This document shows, piece by piece, positions 44,382 through 53,500 of a stretch of 64,000 nt of DNA. Within the stretch, counting starts at the first letter, position 1, and every line of letters starts with the position of its first letter. Below the pieces are notes generated by a model. The model worked only from the letters and a program-made list of their open reading frames with translations, was not told the origin of the DNA and made no database searches. A program made the position numbers and the translations under genes. This stretch comes from Allolobophora icterica (Eukaryota > Annelida > Clitellata > Crassiclitellata > Lumbricidae): positions 9,116,277-9,180,276 of the forward strand of contig OY744610.1 of the NCBI GenBank assembly GCA_963556255.1. The letters run 5' to 3'.

Positions 44382-45677
44382 CTAGTAGACGACGTTGAAT
44401 TTGCTGCCATCCGATTCAAAGCTCAGGAGTCGGTCGCTGATCAGGACGGCATATGCTGTCGTATTATTTGGTACCCCTTCGTTAAAGTCCACCTTGATTT
44501 GTATGTCCTGTACAGAGGTTTTAAGTCGTTCGGATTGCCTGCGCACGTCCAGGACGAAGATCGGAAACAAATCTACAAATTCGATTGGTGTCAATTGGCA
44601 TGACGATTCACGCGCGTCTATACCGCAATATTCCTCCTTGAAGTCACGTAGGGCCTTGTAAGCGCGAGAAGTTGTCCTCTTCGTGAAGTCGAGATTCATG
44701 TCAACCACTGGGTAGCGATCGGTGTTGAGCAAAGCGAATATGTTGCGAACCTGTGCATGGTCAAACAGTGCCGGATTCTGGCCTTGATGTGCATTCTTTC
44801 CAGTCTGAAAAGCAACAAGAATCCAGCGTGGCTTTTCCGTGCCCGACTTAACGCTCAAACGCCAGGAAAAAGTCGTCGCTCGTGGCACCGCAATGTTGTC
44901 GCATTGCATGGCGCGGAATGCTACAGGTACCTTAACCTTGGCTTCAATCTGCTTCATAAGCATGCTTTTATACTCCAAAGCGGGTATTATATGCGGCATG
45001 AACCAGGAGAGTTTAGTCAGCGCGATCTGGCCATTGGCCGCAGCGGCTTCCTTGAAGATCGCGTCTGCATCCCCCTGCCGGCTCAGCAGTAAAGAGTGTT
45101 TGATCCCGTATACGACCTTGTGATAATCATCGCAAAAACCGAATAGATGTCTTAAGGGAACGATGAATGAAAACGTTCCAATAGGGACGGGTTTTCCAAT
45201 GATCATCAGTCGACGGGCCTCGAAGCCGATATTCGCAGCCGCCGCCGCCGCGGTCGTGTCCTTCTGCCAACACATGTTTAAACCTTCGCCTTTGGAAAAA
45301 TCATCGCCGTAAACCAGCATGCCTTTCATCGTCGTGGCTTGCCCAGGTGACATAACATTCTCTATCTCGGTATTGTTAGCCAGGTATCGAATTTGAGAAA
45401 ACATGTACGGGATGGCGTTGTTGATGAATGACACTAACGAGTCTGCGATGTAAGCTGCGCCTGTTGTGGTAAGCCTGCCCTCCACAAGAAGGTAGCTCTT
45501 GGAAGGCTGTGTGAAAATGTCTTGGTTCTGGATGTCTATCTGTATGGCCTGGCCGTTGTTAATAGCCGCAGGGTTTTGTGATTCATACTCGCGGTATTCA
45601 AACGATTCGATGCTATTATCATCGGGTACCGCCGAAGCGATGTCCAACATTTCACTCGGCACGTCAAATGCCGCCAT
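44382..45677 (-). CDS. Double-jelly-roll-like major capsid protein (431 aa)
   Basis: The start is MAAFDVPSEMLDIASAVPDD, then a beta-rich first half with NNAIPYMFSQIRYLANNTEIE and GQATTMKGML, and GTFSFIVPLRHLFGFCDDY near the centre. The second half repeats a strand-rich layout and includes AVPRATTFSWRL and RYPVVDMNLDF. This pattern (IxYxxNxxEIE, ATTxKG, IPLxHLFGF) is that of the double-jelly-roll-like family seen in animal Polinton-type elements and insect/cnidarian genomes. It would build the hexameric capsomers. The length is shorter than many hexon-type proteins, and the assignment rests on sequence pattern, not structure. No frame damage. The largest structural gene, centrally placed in the late cluster. 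Confidence 0.7.
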   Translation of the reverse strand: MAAFDVPSEMLDIASAVPDDNSIESFEYREYESQNPAAINNGQAIQIDIQNQDIFTQPSKSYLLVEGRLTTTGAAYIADSLVSFINNAIPYMFSQIRYLANNTEIENVMSPGQATTMKGMLVYGDDFSKGEGLNMCWQKDTTAAAAAANIGFEARRLMIIGKPVPIGTFSFIVPLRHLFGFCDDYHKVVYGIKHSLLLSRQGDADAIFKEAAAANGQIALTKLSWFMPHIIPALEYKSMLMKQIEAKVKVPVAFRAMQCDNIAVPRATTFSWRLSVKSGTEKPRWILVAFQTGKNAHQGQNPALFDHAQVRNIFALLNTDRYPVVDMNLDFTKRTTSRAYKALRDFKEEYCGIDARESSCQLTPIEFVDLFPIFVLDVRRQSERLKTSVQDIQIKVDFNEGVPNNTTAYAVLISDRLLSFESDGSKFNVVY

Positions 45678-45792
45678 TATTATAGCTAAAAAAGTTCAAG
45701 CTTCAATTATTAATCATGTTGCAAATTAATTTCATATGTGGTGGGTTAAACATTTTTTTCCGTTTTGTGAATTAGTCGGAATTTTTTTTATT
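45678..45792 (-). promoter_or_regulatory. 115-bp intergenic region upstream of the capsid-like gene
   Basis: AT-rich gap holding the polyadenylation signal of the upstream gene (AATAAA on the minus strand, plus-strand TTTATT 45787-45792, touching its TGA stop) and probably the promoter of the capsid gene. It is the widest gap in the late cluster. Confidence 0.4.
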
Positions 45793-46251
45793 TCATTTTG
45801 CGAGAAACAGACCCCTACCACCACGACTCGGCTTTATAGTTTTGAAACCGGATCCAGCAATGCGGCTGTTTATGTCGGCCATTGTCGGAACAACGGGTGG
45901 CGGACTCACAGCCAGTTGTTTTAAGTATTCAATGCTCTTGTCGCTGAGCGCCTTCTCCAAAGGTGCGGGAACAACAGGCGCGGCAGATGAATTTTCATTT
46001 CGTAAATGAGCTTCATTTACGGCCGCAGCGCGTCTCGCTTTCACGGCATCAACAATTTGCCTGACGGCAGATGCTGTTGTGGCGCCGGCTTTCGCGACAT
46101 TACCAACCGCCTTGGCAACGTTTGTGATTGTGCCTCTATTCGCCGAAATGAAGGAGCCTGCACGGCCAAGGAAACCCGCGATTTTGGGTATCCAGTCGAA
46201 AAGTCCACCACCCACGACACGACGCCGCTTTTTAATTCCAAGAACAAACAT
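45793..46251 (-). CDS. Small amphipathic/lytic-type virion protein
   Basis: The frame is open from a GTG at 46281, but the first ATG is at 46251, giving 152 residues (MFVLGIKKRRR) and removing an overlap with the next gene, so I choose that start. A basic KKRRR cluster is followed by a GGGLFDWIPKIAGFLGRAGSF amphipathic segment and a long alanine-rich helix (AVGNVAKAGATTASAVRQIV). A proline-rich linker and a basic glycine tail complete it. Small internal capsid proteins with a membrane-active amphipathic helix (adenovirus protein VI-like) have this make-up; the function is inferred. It could be a protease substrate, though no cleavage site is assigned. Confidence 0.65.
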   Translation of the reverse strand: MFVLGIKKRRRVVGGGLFDWIPKIAGFLGRAGSFISANRGTITNVAKAVGNVAKAGATTASAVRQIVDAVKARRAAAVNEAHLRNENSSAAPVVPAPLEKALSDKSIEYLKQLAVSPPPVVPTMADINSRIAGSGFKTIKPSRGGRGLFLAK

Positions 46252-46273
46252 GAGAATATTTAAGTGTGAAAAT

Positions 46274-46630
46274 CTACGCACTGCGGATGTGAAACCTTAT
46301 AGTTACTGTCTCACCGCGGAGGTTTAATTGTTCACCATTCTGGTCGGTCAGCCACACACGAATGCCCTGTACGTTGCCAGCCGGTGCTACTGGTAGGTAC
46401 ACTAGATTTTTCGGAGACTCGATTACCTTATAGCCGGGCGACACATCCGGGAAAAAACTGTAGATTACTGGCAGCTGGCTACCATTTCGATACGATCCAG
46501 AGATAATATCACAATTTACCAGGATTGTGTCCACCCGGAGAATATCGACTGGATTTTCTCCCTCTTTATAACCAAGACTAAGCGTCTGAGGGTTAAAACC
46601 GAGCGTTTGCCTGATGGTAGATGCGGCCAT
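46274..46630 (-). CDS. Minor-capsid-like protein, C-terminal fragment (118 aa)
   Basis: Beta-rich with QLPVIYSFFPDVSPGYKVIE, ESPKNLVYLPV, GIRVWLTDQNGEQLNLRGE and a TIRFHIR end. These are conserved blocks of the second half of a single-jelly-roll-like protein common in animal Polinton-type elements. The first half is the separate frame at 46660-47067. Both are normally one protein; here 59 bp with a stop and a new ATG split them in a different frame. The fragment could be translated from ATG 46630, but whether two pieces assemble is unknown. Confidence 0.7.
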   Translation of the reverse strand: MAASTIRQTLGFNPQTLSLGYKEGENPVDILRVDTILVNCDIISGSYRNGSQLPVIYSFFPDVSPGYKVIESPKNLVYLPVAPAGNVQGIRVWLTDQNGEQLNLRGETVTIRFHIRSA

Positions 46631-46683
46631 ATCTACCTTAAAACGGGCCTTCGTTATCTTTACGAAGGCGCGAAGGTAGATGC
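46616..46683. repeat. Hairpin insertion flanked by 9-bp repeats in the minor-capsid gene
   Basis: GGTAGATGC occurs at 46616-46624 and 46675-46683, 59 bp apart. Between and partly over them are nested inverted arms: outer 46632-46639 with 46673-46680, inner 46647-46654 with 46662-46669 (8 bp each, perfect). The 59 bp introduce the stop after residue 135, shift the frame by two and supply a new ATG. Confidence 0.8.
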
Positions 46684-47067
46684 GTTAGCTCCTACAGTAA
46701 TAGGAGAATCAAAGCTGAGTTGAGCAACACCTGGCGGCGGCGGATTTTGCATTTCTAACTGCCGGCTGATTTCATAATTAATCTGTGCGATCTCGTAGCT
46801 TCCGTCGGGTAAAATGATCGTCTTCCAGGTCTGTCCATTGGTGGAGCTGTAGACGAACTTGTTATTTGAACTGTCAATGTTCGGAATCGAATTATAGGTT
46901 TCAAGATTGACCAAAGCAAGCTCAAAGCGTCTTTTTGGATCCAGGTACAGCGGCGGTGAGAAAGCCGTGGTCCACCCTGTAGTATCTGAGGAAACAACTA
47001 TACTAAAATTTTCCTTAGGCTGCAAAAGGTCTCGAATTTCCTCGAGCAGTTTCTCCGAGCGTTCCAT
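46660..47067 (-). CDS. Minor-capsid-like protein, N-terminal fragment (135 aa)
   Basis: Starts MERSEKLLEEIRDLLQPKE and has the typical first half of the jelly-roll-like Polinton protein: a WTTAFSPPLYLDPKRRFELAL block, LETYNSIPNIDSSNNKFVY and PDGSYEIAQINYEI. The family then continues into a second half with an LGF block, which here lies in the shifted frame at 46274-46630. The last residues (about ASTFAPS) and the TAA are encoded by the hairpin insertion. The family is thought to be a penton/minor capsid component; that is inference from published comparisons of Polinton capsid genes. Confidence 0.7.
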   Translation of the reverse strand: MERSEKLLEEIRDLLQPKENFSIVVSSDTTGWTTAFSPPLYLDPKRRFELALVNLETYNSIPNIDSSNNKFVYSSTNGQTWKTIILPDGSYEIAQINYEISRQLEMQNPPPPGVAQLSFDSPITVGANASTFAPS

Positions 47068-47077
47068 CTTGTGTACT

Positions 47078-48181
47078 TTATTTTATGAGCATGTTTCTAT
47101 TCAATTCGAGTGCCAGCTCTTTGGAGATCGCACCGGAACGCAGTAACTCGTCAAGAATGGCGGAGATTTCGTTGCCGAGTCCTGTGTTTCCCGCGGCCCT
47201 AGAGGCCAACAAAAGCTGCAACCTCTCTACCAGGGCGTTTGGATCGTTGTAAAATTGCACCGCGCCGCCTCGAATCAGCTGGAACTTTTTACTTTTCCGG
47301 CCATGAATAGGCAGACCAGACATCTGTACGAGCTTTTTGAAAGTTTCAATTGCCTGAGGCGAATATTGCTTAGTCTTAACGAAGCGTTTCGTTAACAGGC
47401 TGAACAATGACTCATCGGCAGGAGCTTCGAGCACGAGGTTCCCACCTTTAAACACTCTTAGTCTACCAGCAGACAGCGCGACGGGGTCGACGGAGAGCTC
47501 ACCCAAGGCGCTACCTTGTAATTTAAGAGGAACGGCTGGGACACTGAAACCCTTTCCCTTTTTGATGAGGCTGTGGCCCGCTAGCAGTGTATGGATTCGC
47601 TTTTTATATTCCCTTAGGGCTTCGATATCTGCAGTCACCTCATCTACCTTTTCTTCGTCTCCTTGCTTATTGGCTTTCCTTTTCTCTTTGCCCAGGGTGT
47701 GGCGATTATAGTGATTTACCTCACCGATTATCTTTTCAGCACCTGCAATGTCGGCTAAATCGAGCTCGCTCGGAGGTTTAAACCCATGCCGTGTGATTGC
47801 CGCGACGTTGAGATATTTGTTTGGATCTACTAACAATGCGGGGGGAATTCGGGATGTTGGAAGCGCTGGAAGGGCTGGAGCAGCTGCTGTTCCTGCGGAA
47901 TCACCGAACAAAGCTGCTATCGGGTTATAATTAGCAGACTCTGAAATCTGTGCTGGCAAATCCTGTAAAGCGCTGGTAACTTTCTGCAGCTCCTTGGATG
48001 TAGCCGCCTGGGATTCAGCCGTGGCTGTGGCGATTGGTTTGAAAAGCTTTGCCGCATCGTACTGAAGGTTGGCTTCACCGAGCTTCTCATCCACGAAACG
48101 CTGTCTCAATCGATTTCTGCGAGCTAAATAATCCTGAGTTAACGCGTCTCGCTCCTGTTTAGAAGAAACCTTTGTCCACAT
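47078..48181 (-). CDS. Polinton virion-associated protein (367 aa), conserved, unknown role
   Basis: An N-terminal charged helical region (1-75) is followed by an alanine/proline-rich linker (AAPALPALPTSRIPP), a lysine-rich coiled stretch (about 160-200) and a C-terminal domain. That domain has AGRLRVFKGGNLVLEAPADE, SLFSLLTKRF and KLVQMSGLPIHGRKSKKF. The C-terminal pattern (G-K-L-x-V-[YF]-K-x-G-x-hydrophobic, then 'L..LL..K.....Y') recurs in uncharacterised proteins next to Polinton ATPases, possibly the DUF8207 family. A scaffold or core role is a guess. The TAA stop overlaps AATAAA (plus-strand TTTATT 47077-47082), suggesting a transcript end here. ATG 48181 is 40 bp from the ATPase stop. 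Confidence 0.65.
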   Translation of the reverse strand: MWTKVSSKQERDALTQDYLARRNRLRQRFVDEKLGEANLQYDAAKLFKPIATATAESQAATSKELQKVTSALQDLPAQISESANYNPIAALFGDSAGTAAAPALPALPTSRIPPALLVDPNKYLNVAAITRHGFKPPSELDLADIAGAEKIIGEVNHYNRHTLGKEKRKANKQGDEEKVDEVTADIEALREYKKRIHTLLAGHSLIKKGKGFSVPAVPLKLQGSALGELSVDPVALSAGRLRVFKGGNLVLEAPADESLFSLLTKRFVKTKQYSPQAIETFKKLVQMSGLPIHGRKSKKFQLIRGGAVQFYNDPNALVERLQLLLASRAAGNTGLGNEISAILDELLRSGAISKELALELNRNMLIK

Positions 48182-48221
48182 CGTGATTGTATGTCGGCTA
48201 TATGTTGCCTATATCGTGTCT

Positions 48222-48908
48222 TTAAATACTTGCCTTGGGCTTATAGAAGCGATCGAACCCGCAACGATATTTTCCATCGTACACTTTAGACGTCAAATCT
48301 ATGACTGCGAATCCATATGGCTGGGCAGCACACTCGCTGAAGAACGCACGGAACTCATCGAAAGACATGTCGCCGCCCACGAACGTATCGTGAATGGCTC
48401 GCAAATTTTTGCTGTCTTGGTTGAAGAGGACGATAAGATTAGCATTGTCACGGATCGCTTGCTTCGGAATTCGAAAATAATTCTGTGTTAAGTAGAAGCA
48501 GTCCGCGCCACCGTGTCGACCCATAGTGAAATACCTTTCGATGGGCGACTGTTTTTCAAGCATGACGTCATCGAAAACTAGAAGGCTTCTGGCATTCTTA
48601 TTTAATGATTCAACTGGAACTATTTCATCTGAGCAAGAGTGAAAGGAAGCCACTTCCTTACCGGCAACTTTTTCGAGTTCTGTTATCCAGTCCCGAAGAA
48701 ACTGATATTTTTCCTGTCCCAGAGACTTTGAGTATAGATAGAGCCGGTCAAAACGTAGGTACCCCTTCTTCAGAAGGAGGTTGAGCAGTAGGTTTGTTTT
48801 CCCACATCCGCTAGGCCCGCAGATTATACACCGTATGCTGGATGGCAACAACCAATGGTGGTGTTTTTTCCAATCGTCGGCTTCGAGATCGAAATTTGTT
48901 ATTTCCAT
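48222..48908 (-). CDS. ATP: Genome-packaging ATPase (FtsK/HerA, A32-like), 228 aa
   Basis: Walker A GPSGCGKT at residues 31-38, Walker B LLVFDDV (Asp113, Asp114), and a TQN sensor motif near 141-143 (FYLTQNYFRIPKQAIRDN) identify the family that pumps DNA into capsids. I start at ATG 48908 (MEITNFDLEADDW), because the longer frame to 49055 has no conserved residues and would overlap the divergent gene. The stop is 40 bp from the next gene on the same strand. Only about 38 bp separate this ATG from that of the plus-strand gene at 48947, so a very compact bidirectional promoter must lie inside coding sequence or in that gap. Confidence 0.93.
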   Translation of the reverse strand: MEITNFDLEADDWKKHHHWLLPSSIRCIICGPSGCGKTNLLLNLLLKKGYLRFDRLYLYSKSLGQEKYQFLRDWITELEKVAGKEVASFHSCSDEIVPVESLNKNARSLLVFDDVMLEKQSPIERYFTMGRHGGADCFYLTQNYFRIPKQAIRDNANLIVLFNQDSKNLRAIHDTFVGGDMSFDEFRAFFSECAAQPYGFAVIDLTSKVYDGKYRCGFDRFYKPKASI

Positions 48909-48946
48909 ATAGAGACAACGAGTTATGATTGTATTCAACGAAAACA
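48909..48946. promoter_or_regulatory. 38-bp divergent intergenic gap
   Basis: The only sequence between the start codons of the ATPase (minus) and the zinc-ribbon/PLA2 gene (plus). No TATA box is obvious; promoters probably overlap the coding 5' ends. Confidence 0.35.
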
Positions 48947-49525
48947 ATGTATTGCCTACGATGTAAGAAACATACTGAGACTTCAAATGAAACAATTGTC
49001 GAGTTACGAAACGGTCGGCCAGCCAAGAAGGGAACCTGTGCCGTCTGCGGTGCAAAGAAGAGCCAAATTTTGCCTTCTAAAGCGCGGAAGCATAAGTCTC
49101 GTGAGACTTATGGAGGCTCTCTACTGAATAGGGCCCTCAACGCTCTTCCTCTGCCTGAGATGCATATGAGCCTTCCATCCGGTATGTCTTCGGAAGATAA
49201 TCCGGGAGGTTCTTTTCAGAATACAGGAAAGTACTCTTACTGTGGACCATTCACAAAACTCGATAAACGGCTGTCACAGCGCTATCACGGTGTTAATCAG
49301 CTCGACCGTGCGTGCCTCCACCATGATGTGGCTTACGCAGTTCATAAAGATACCCCAGGGCGTAACCACGCAGATGACATCCTCGCTGCAGCCGCGTCGA
49401 AGATCGCACTCACCGATGAAACTCCAGATTATGAGAAGAAGGATGCCCGGCTTGTATCGGCCATTATGTCAGCAAAGTCCAGGCTGGGGATGGGCGTCAG
49501 AACGAAGGGCCAGCGAAAACGCTAA
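48947..49525 (+). CDS. Zinc ribbon plus phospholipase A2-like protein (192 aa)
   Basis: The N-terminus (MYCLRCKKHTETSN ... GTCAVCG) holds four cysteines as CxxC...CxxC, a small zinc ribbon frequent in Polinton/adintovirus-like proteins (DUF5679-like). The C-terminal half has YCGPFTKLDKRL (calcium loop type) and LDRACLHHDVAY, with the catalytic His-Asp pair of parvovirus VP1-type phospholipase A2, then HADDIL. Such enzymes open endosomal membranes during parvovirus entry; an entry role here is inferred. The tail RTKGQRKR is basic. ATG 48947 is chosen because the longer frame begins at TTG. The stop is shared within TAATG with the next frame. Confidence 0.85.
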   Translation: MYCLRCKKHTETSNETIVELRNGRPAKKGTCAVCGAKKSQILPSKARKHKSRETYGGSLLNRALNALPLPEMHMSLPSGMSSEDNPGGSFQNTGKYSYCGPFTKLDKRLSQRYHGVNQLDRACLHHDVAYAVHKDTPGRNHADDILAAAASKIALTDETPDYEKKDARLVSAIMSAKSRLGMGVRTKGQRKR

Positions 49526-49578
49526 TGAAAATCATTTGTGTATGTGTTTACCTGTTTGAAATATATAGTTTTACTGAA

Positions 49579-50592
49579 ATGTCTAAGCACCTTTCAGCCG
49601 TCTATTACAGTCCTAGAGGTTACTGGCGAGGTAAGGCTGCGGTGAAGAAACTAGCCTCAGCCGCCAAAGTTTCCGAGGCAGAGGCTCGCGATTGGCTGAA
49701 GAAACAAGCTGTGTGGCAGATTTATCTACCCGTTCCTCGCCCCATACCGCATCCAAAGTTTGAGGAAAATCGACCAAACGCCGTACACCAAGCCGATCTC
49801 TTGTTTTTACCTCACGATAAAGTAGGTCGAAAGACTTATAAATACGCTCTCACTGTTGTTGATGTTGCCTCACGATACAAAGAAGCTGAACCGTTGATCA
49901 ACAAAAGTGCGACCGAAGTCGCCGCCGCTTTAAGCCGGATCTATAAGAGGGGTCCATTGGCTTGGCCTCGACTTCTTCAGGTCGATTCTGGACGCGAATT
50001 TATGGGTGATTTTACGCCGTTGCTGAAGAAACACGATGTTCTTGTAAGACGCGGACAGGCCGGTAACCATCGTCAACAGGGCATCGCTGAACGCTTTAAC
50101 CGTACTCTAGCTGAGCGACTTTTCGGTGCCCAGTACGCTCAGGAATTGCTCCTGGCTGCAAGGGGGTCATCCGAACGGTCGGTGGAATGGGTTCGCCGGT
50201 TGCCCGAAGTTGTGGCTGCACTAAACGATGAGCCGACGCGCTTGCTCGACATGAAGCCGGTTAAAGCGATGAAAGCTGCTAAAGTGACACAGAAGCCCTC
50301 TCATTCACAAACTAAAACTCGTTTATGGGGCTTGGATGAGCCTGTTCTCGGACACGACGTTCTCGTCCGATACTTGTACGCTCCCGGGGAACTCGAGGGT
50401 GGTAGCAAACGAGCCACCGATCCTAACTGGTCGCTCACCATCCACCCTATTTTGGATGTTGTTCGGCAGGCCGACCAACCGGCTTTATACCATCTAGTTG
50501 ATGGGCCTGGCCGCGGGTTTGTACGTGAGGAGCTGCTTCTGGTGCCAATGGGCACTGAGTTACCCCCCGATAGAATACTCAACCGTCGTTGA
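49579..50592 (+). CDS. INT: Polinton retroviral-type integrase (337 aa)
   Basis: rve-family DDE core: Asp73 in HQADLLFLP, Asp136 in LQVDSGREFMGD and Glu171 in QQGIAERFNRT, with 34 residues between the last two. A helical N-terminal domain and a C-terminal beta-rich region (DVLVRYLY...FVREELLLVP) flank it. It would cut and join the element ends, making the 5-bp target duplication. Start at ATG 49579 (MSKHLSAVYY) follows the conserved region; ATG 49525 adds 18 unconserved hydrophobic residues and touches the preceding stop (TAATG), so reinitiation is possible. The 3' end overlaps the converging polymerase gene by 14 bp. Confidence 0.95.
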   Translation: MSKHLSAVYYSPRGYWRGKAAVKKLASAAKVSEAEARDWLKKQAVWQIYLPVPRPIPHPKFEENRPNAVHQADLLFLPHDKVGRKTYKYALTVVDVASRYKEAEPLINKSATEVAAALSRIYKRGPLAWPRLLQVDSGREFMGDFTPLLKKHDVLVRRGQAGNHRQQGIAERFNRTLAERLFGAQYAQELLLAARGSSERSVEWVRRLPEVVAALNDEPTRLLDMKPVKAMKAAKVTQKPSHSQTKTRLWGLDEPVLGHDVLVRYLYAPGELEGGSKRATDPNWSLTIHPILDVVRQADQPALYHLVDGPGRGFVREELLLVPMGTELPPDRILNRR

Positions 50593-53500
50593 TTTTGTAG
50601 TGCCCATATGCCCGCGTTGTTATCCCGTCCGGAGAAATCCACTTTTTTGTGTCTAATGGAGAGAGGCTGATCTTATTCTGCTCGTACACTCCGATCTGAT
50701 GGTCGTGGCTTCTAATCACGACTTGTGTGTGCCGCATCTCTTCTCGTTCGAACAGGCACTCCTTGTATAGCTCGTGGTGCAGATCCTTCTTCACAACTGC
50801 TCTCTGAACGCCTTTTGCTTTCCTGATTTCTGAACCGCCCGATTTTAAGATCGAGTACATCTTCGGACGCAGTCCTACGAATTCAGCGATGGCCACTCCG
50901 TTACATTCATCCTTGAACTTGCCCACGACTTTCTTGTTCTCAACGTCGTAGAACGGGCTGTCTCTAGGAAACTCACTAAAGTCGTATGAATGTTTTTTGT
51001 TCCACATATCGGTATAGGCGTTCGGAGTTTCCACCTGAAATAACAGGCTGTCAGTGTCTGTGTATAGCAACTGGGCTTTTTCTCCGTACTCGTTTTTCAC
51101 ATCGTTGTACCAGAAGTCGTACATGAGATGCTTGCTGAGGTCCAGGACAGCCTGACCAACATATACAGGTCTGTTTAACTTGAGCTTGTTCTTCAAACTG
51201 TGAATCGCGGCGAGTTGGTCGTTGAAGATTTTGTGCGATATGTAGGCCGGGTCGGCAATTAGTTTACGAAGTTTGTCAACTTTTGAGGTCGGGACCAGGT
51301 TGACCCTAATTCTTTTTCTAAGATTTTCCATGGTTTTTCCGAAAACTGCATTATTAGCCAGTTTGAAGAAGTCTTTTTCAAATTCTGACGTTGCCTTCGC
51401 CCTCAATTTTGTATTCATCTCGATATATGGAGCCATCCACGCCTCCTGTCTAAATTTAATGGCACGATGGATCTTAGAAACTCGCAGCCCCAACGAGTGA
51501 TATAGTTTGAGATTTCTATAATGGACCACATACCGCTCCTTAGGTCGCAGGCTTGGTACTAACTTCACATGCTTTGTGAACTTGCCTCCCAACTCGTTCA
51601 TAAGCACATTCTGATAGTCACTCAACCACTCCTCTTGGACTGTCAGGGTCTCCGGTGCTAGGGGATAGTCGCTATGTGATTCGTGGAGGTGCTCCGGGTA
51701 CTCAAGATCGACTTCGAGCAGGAAGCCTTCAGGCGCGTCGTCTGGAGTTTCCAACACTTCATCGAGAGTTGGACTTTCCCAGCTAAATCCTCCAACTGGC
51801 AATGACTGTTGCATCGCCCAGCCATAGAGGTTATTAGCATCGAGGTACATGATCCAGTTGTCTGGCTTCGTGGTATCGTGATCTGGGCATTGCGGATTGT
51901 TAGCCTTTGCGAAGCGCTTAGATACCATCGAAATTCCGCCTCGGAGACCGTTCTCTACAAATAAGTGCATGTCTATATCGGTGAGAAGTTCGAGCTCGAT
52001 TTTCGTCTTTTTCAGCAAAGCGTCCCAGGCCATTCCTGGCAGGCTGAAGTAGTTAGCCGGGTCCAGACTGTAGTGTTTCATCGATGTGTTTCTGAAGGTC
52101 TCGAATACATCGGCTAGTAGGAGTACATCCGTACGGAGATACAAGTCGTGATAGTCACCCAGAGTCTTACATTCGAATTCATCCCATACTCTTTGAGCGT
52201 GTTGATAATCCTCATCAGAGATGTTCTCTCGGGAAAGCCTGCTGTAGAACGCTTCTTTGGGTGGAAGTCGGTCTTCTTCGAAGCGGTGGTAATCGTCAAT
52301 GTGCTCGTAACAATATACGCCCTTTCGCCTCAAAAGATCTAGTTTTGTCCTATCATTGTGAACGAAACTTTCCTTTATATATGCTGTTGTGACTTTCAGA
52401 TCCTCTAGCGGCAGATTTCCTGATAATTTATCCAACGAGCTGTTTAGAAACTGGAGACTATCAATGAACTGTAGTTGTCCAATGTTGAATGTCATATATT
52501 TCTCCATATTGTTTGGGATGCAGTTAATTTCAGTTTCCTCATCCTGTGCGGCCTCGCAGCTACCTATCGCTTGCATTATGAGGTGGCTGTCGTAACCTCG
52601 CAGATTGTGGAAGACCACCGGTACCTTACACTTATCTGGATATATTCGAAGTTTGAGGTTGCAGGCGTTGTGAGCGGCACCTCGGTACTTACCGGTAATG
52701 TGGCAGTGGTCACGAACTCTATCCGCTTCGAGAGCATTTCCACAGATGTGACATTCGGTAGCCTCGCGAAATGATTGGCGGTCGGCCGCTGACATAACCA
52801 TCTTAGCTGGGGTGGCCAGCCTTTGTTTGATAGAGGCCAGCTCGCCTTGTAGTCGTTGCAAGAACTCCGGCACGGCGTTCTCTCCCCGGTATAGAACCGG
52901 CTTCTTCGTGCGGCCGTCGCATCGAACCACTATGTAACAGAAGCTGCATGGTTTCTGCTCAGCTATCTGTCTGGTGTTGCTCTCGCTGGGATTCATGGCT
53001 GCACCTTCAATTGGTACGTTTAGAGCCTCGAAGTCTGCGTAAACGATATACGGGGCTCGCATCTGTTTGTGATGGTTCTGGAATTTGAGGATATTTTCAT
53101 CGTCTTTTGGCATCTCAATCCGCTGAGGCTTCTTACTAATACCCTGGCAATCTTTGATATGGGCATCCAGCAAGTCTTGTCTACAGAATATGTGTAGGCA
53201 GCGACGACATGGGTGTTTCTTGTGCTTGTCTTTGCTATTTTGATGAAGAATTCGGCCAAGGTCTTTAATCCAGACGTAGTGGTAATCCTCACCTTTAACT
53301 AATAGTAGAAGATCGATATTATAGTCTCTATTGGTCTGCTTTGAGACATAAATCGGGTACAGCCCTTCATTCCATCCGAAGACCGATACGGACACCATCG
53401 GGTTCTGACGCTCGAACTTGCCGACATCTGTGACCTTCACTGGAAATTCTATTCCGTCGAAGTTTAGCTCGAGGAGGTGGGCACGATACTTAGTTGGGCG

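Noticed and set aside
45793..46281. 162-residue version of the amphipathic protein overlapping its neighbour
   Set aside because: It begins at GTG; the first ATG at 46251 removes the overlap.
46616..46683. Short intron explaining the split minor-capsid gene
   Set aside because: The only GT...AG pair inside (27 nt) is too short and does not restore the frame.
48929..48946. Longer start of the zinc-ribbon/PLA2 gene
   Set aside because: It begins at TTG; ATG 48947 directly precedes the first CxxC.
48222..49055. ATPase frame extended to 277 residues
   Set aside because: The extra 49 N-terminal residues overlap the divergent gene and carry no conserved features; the ATG at 48908 gives the usual N-terminus.
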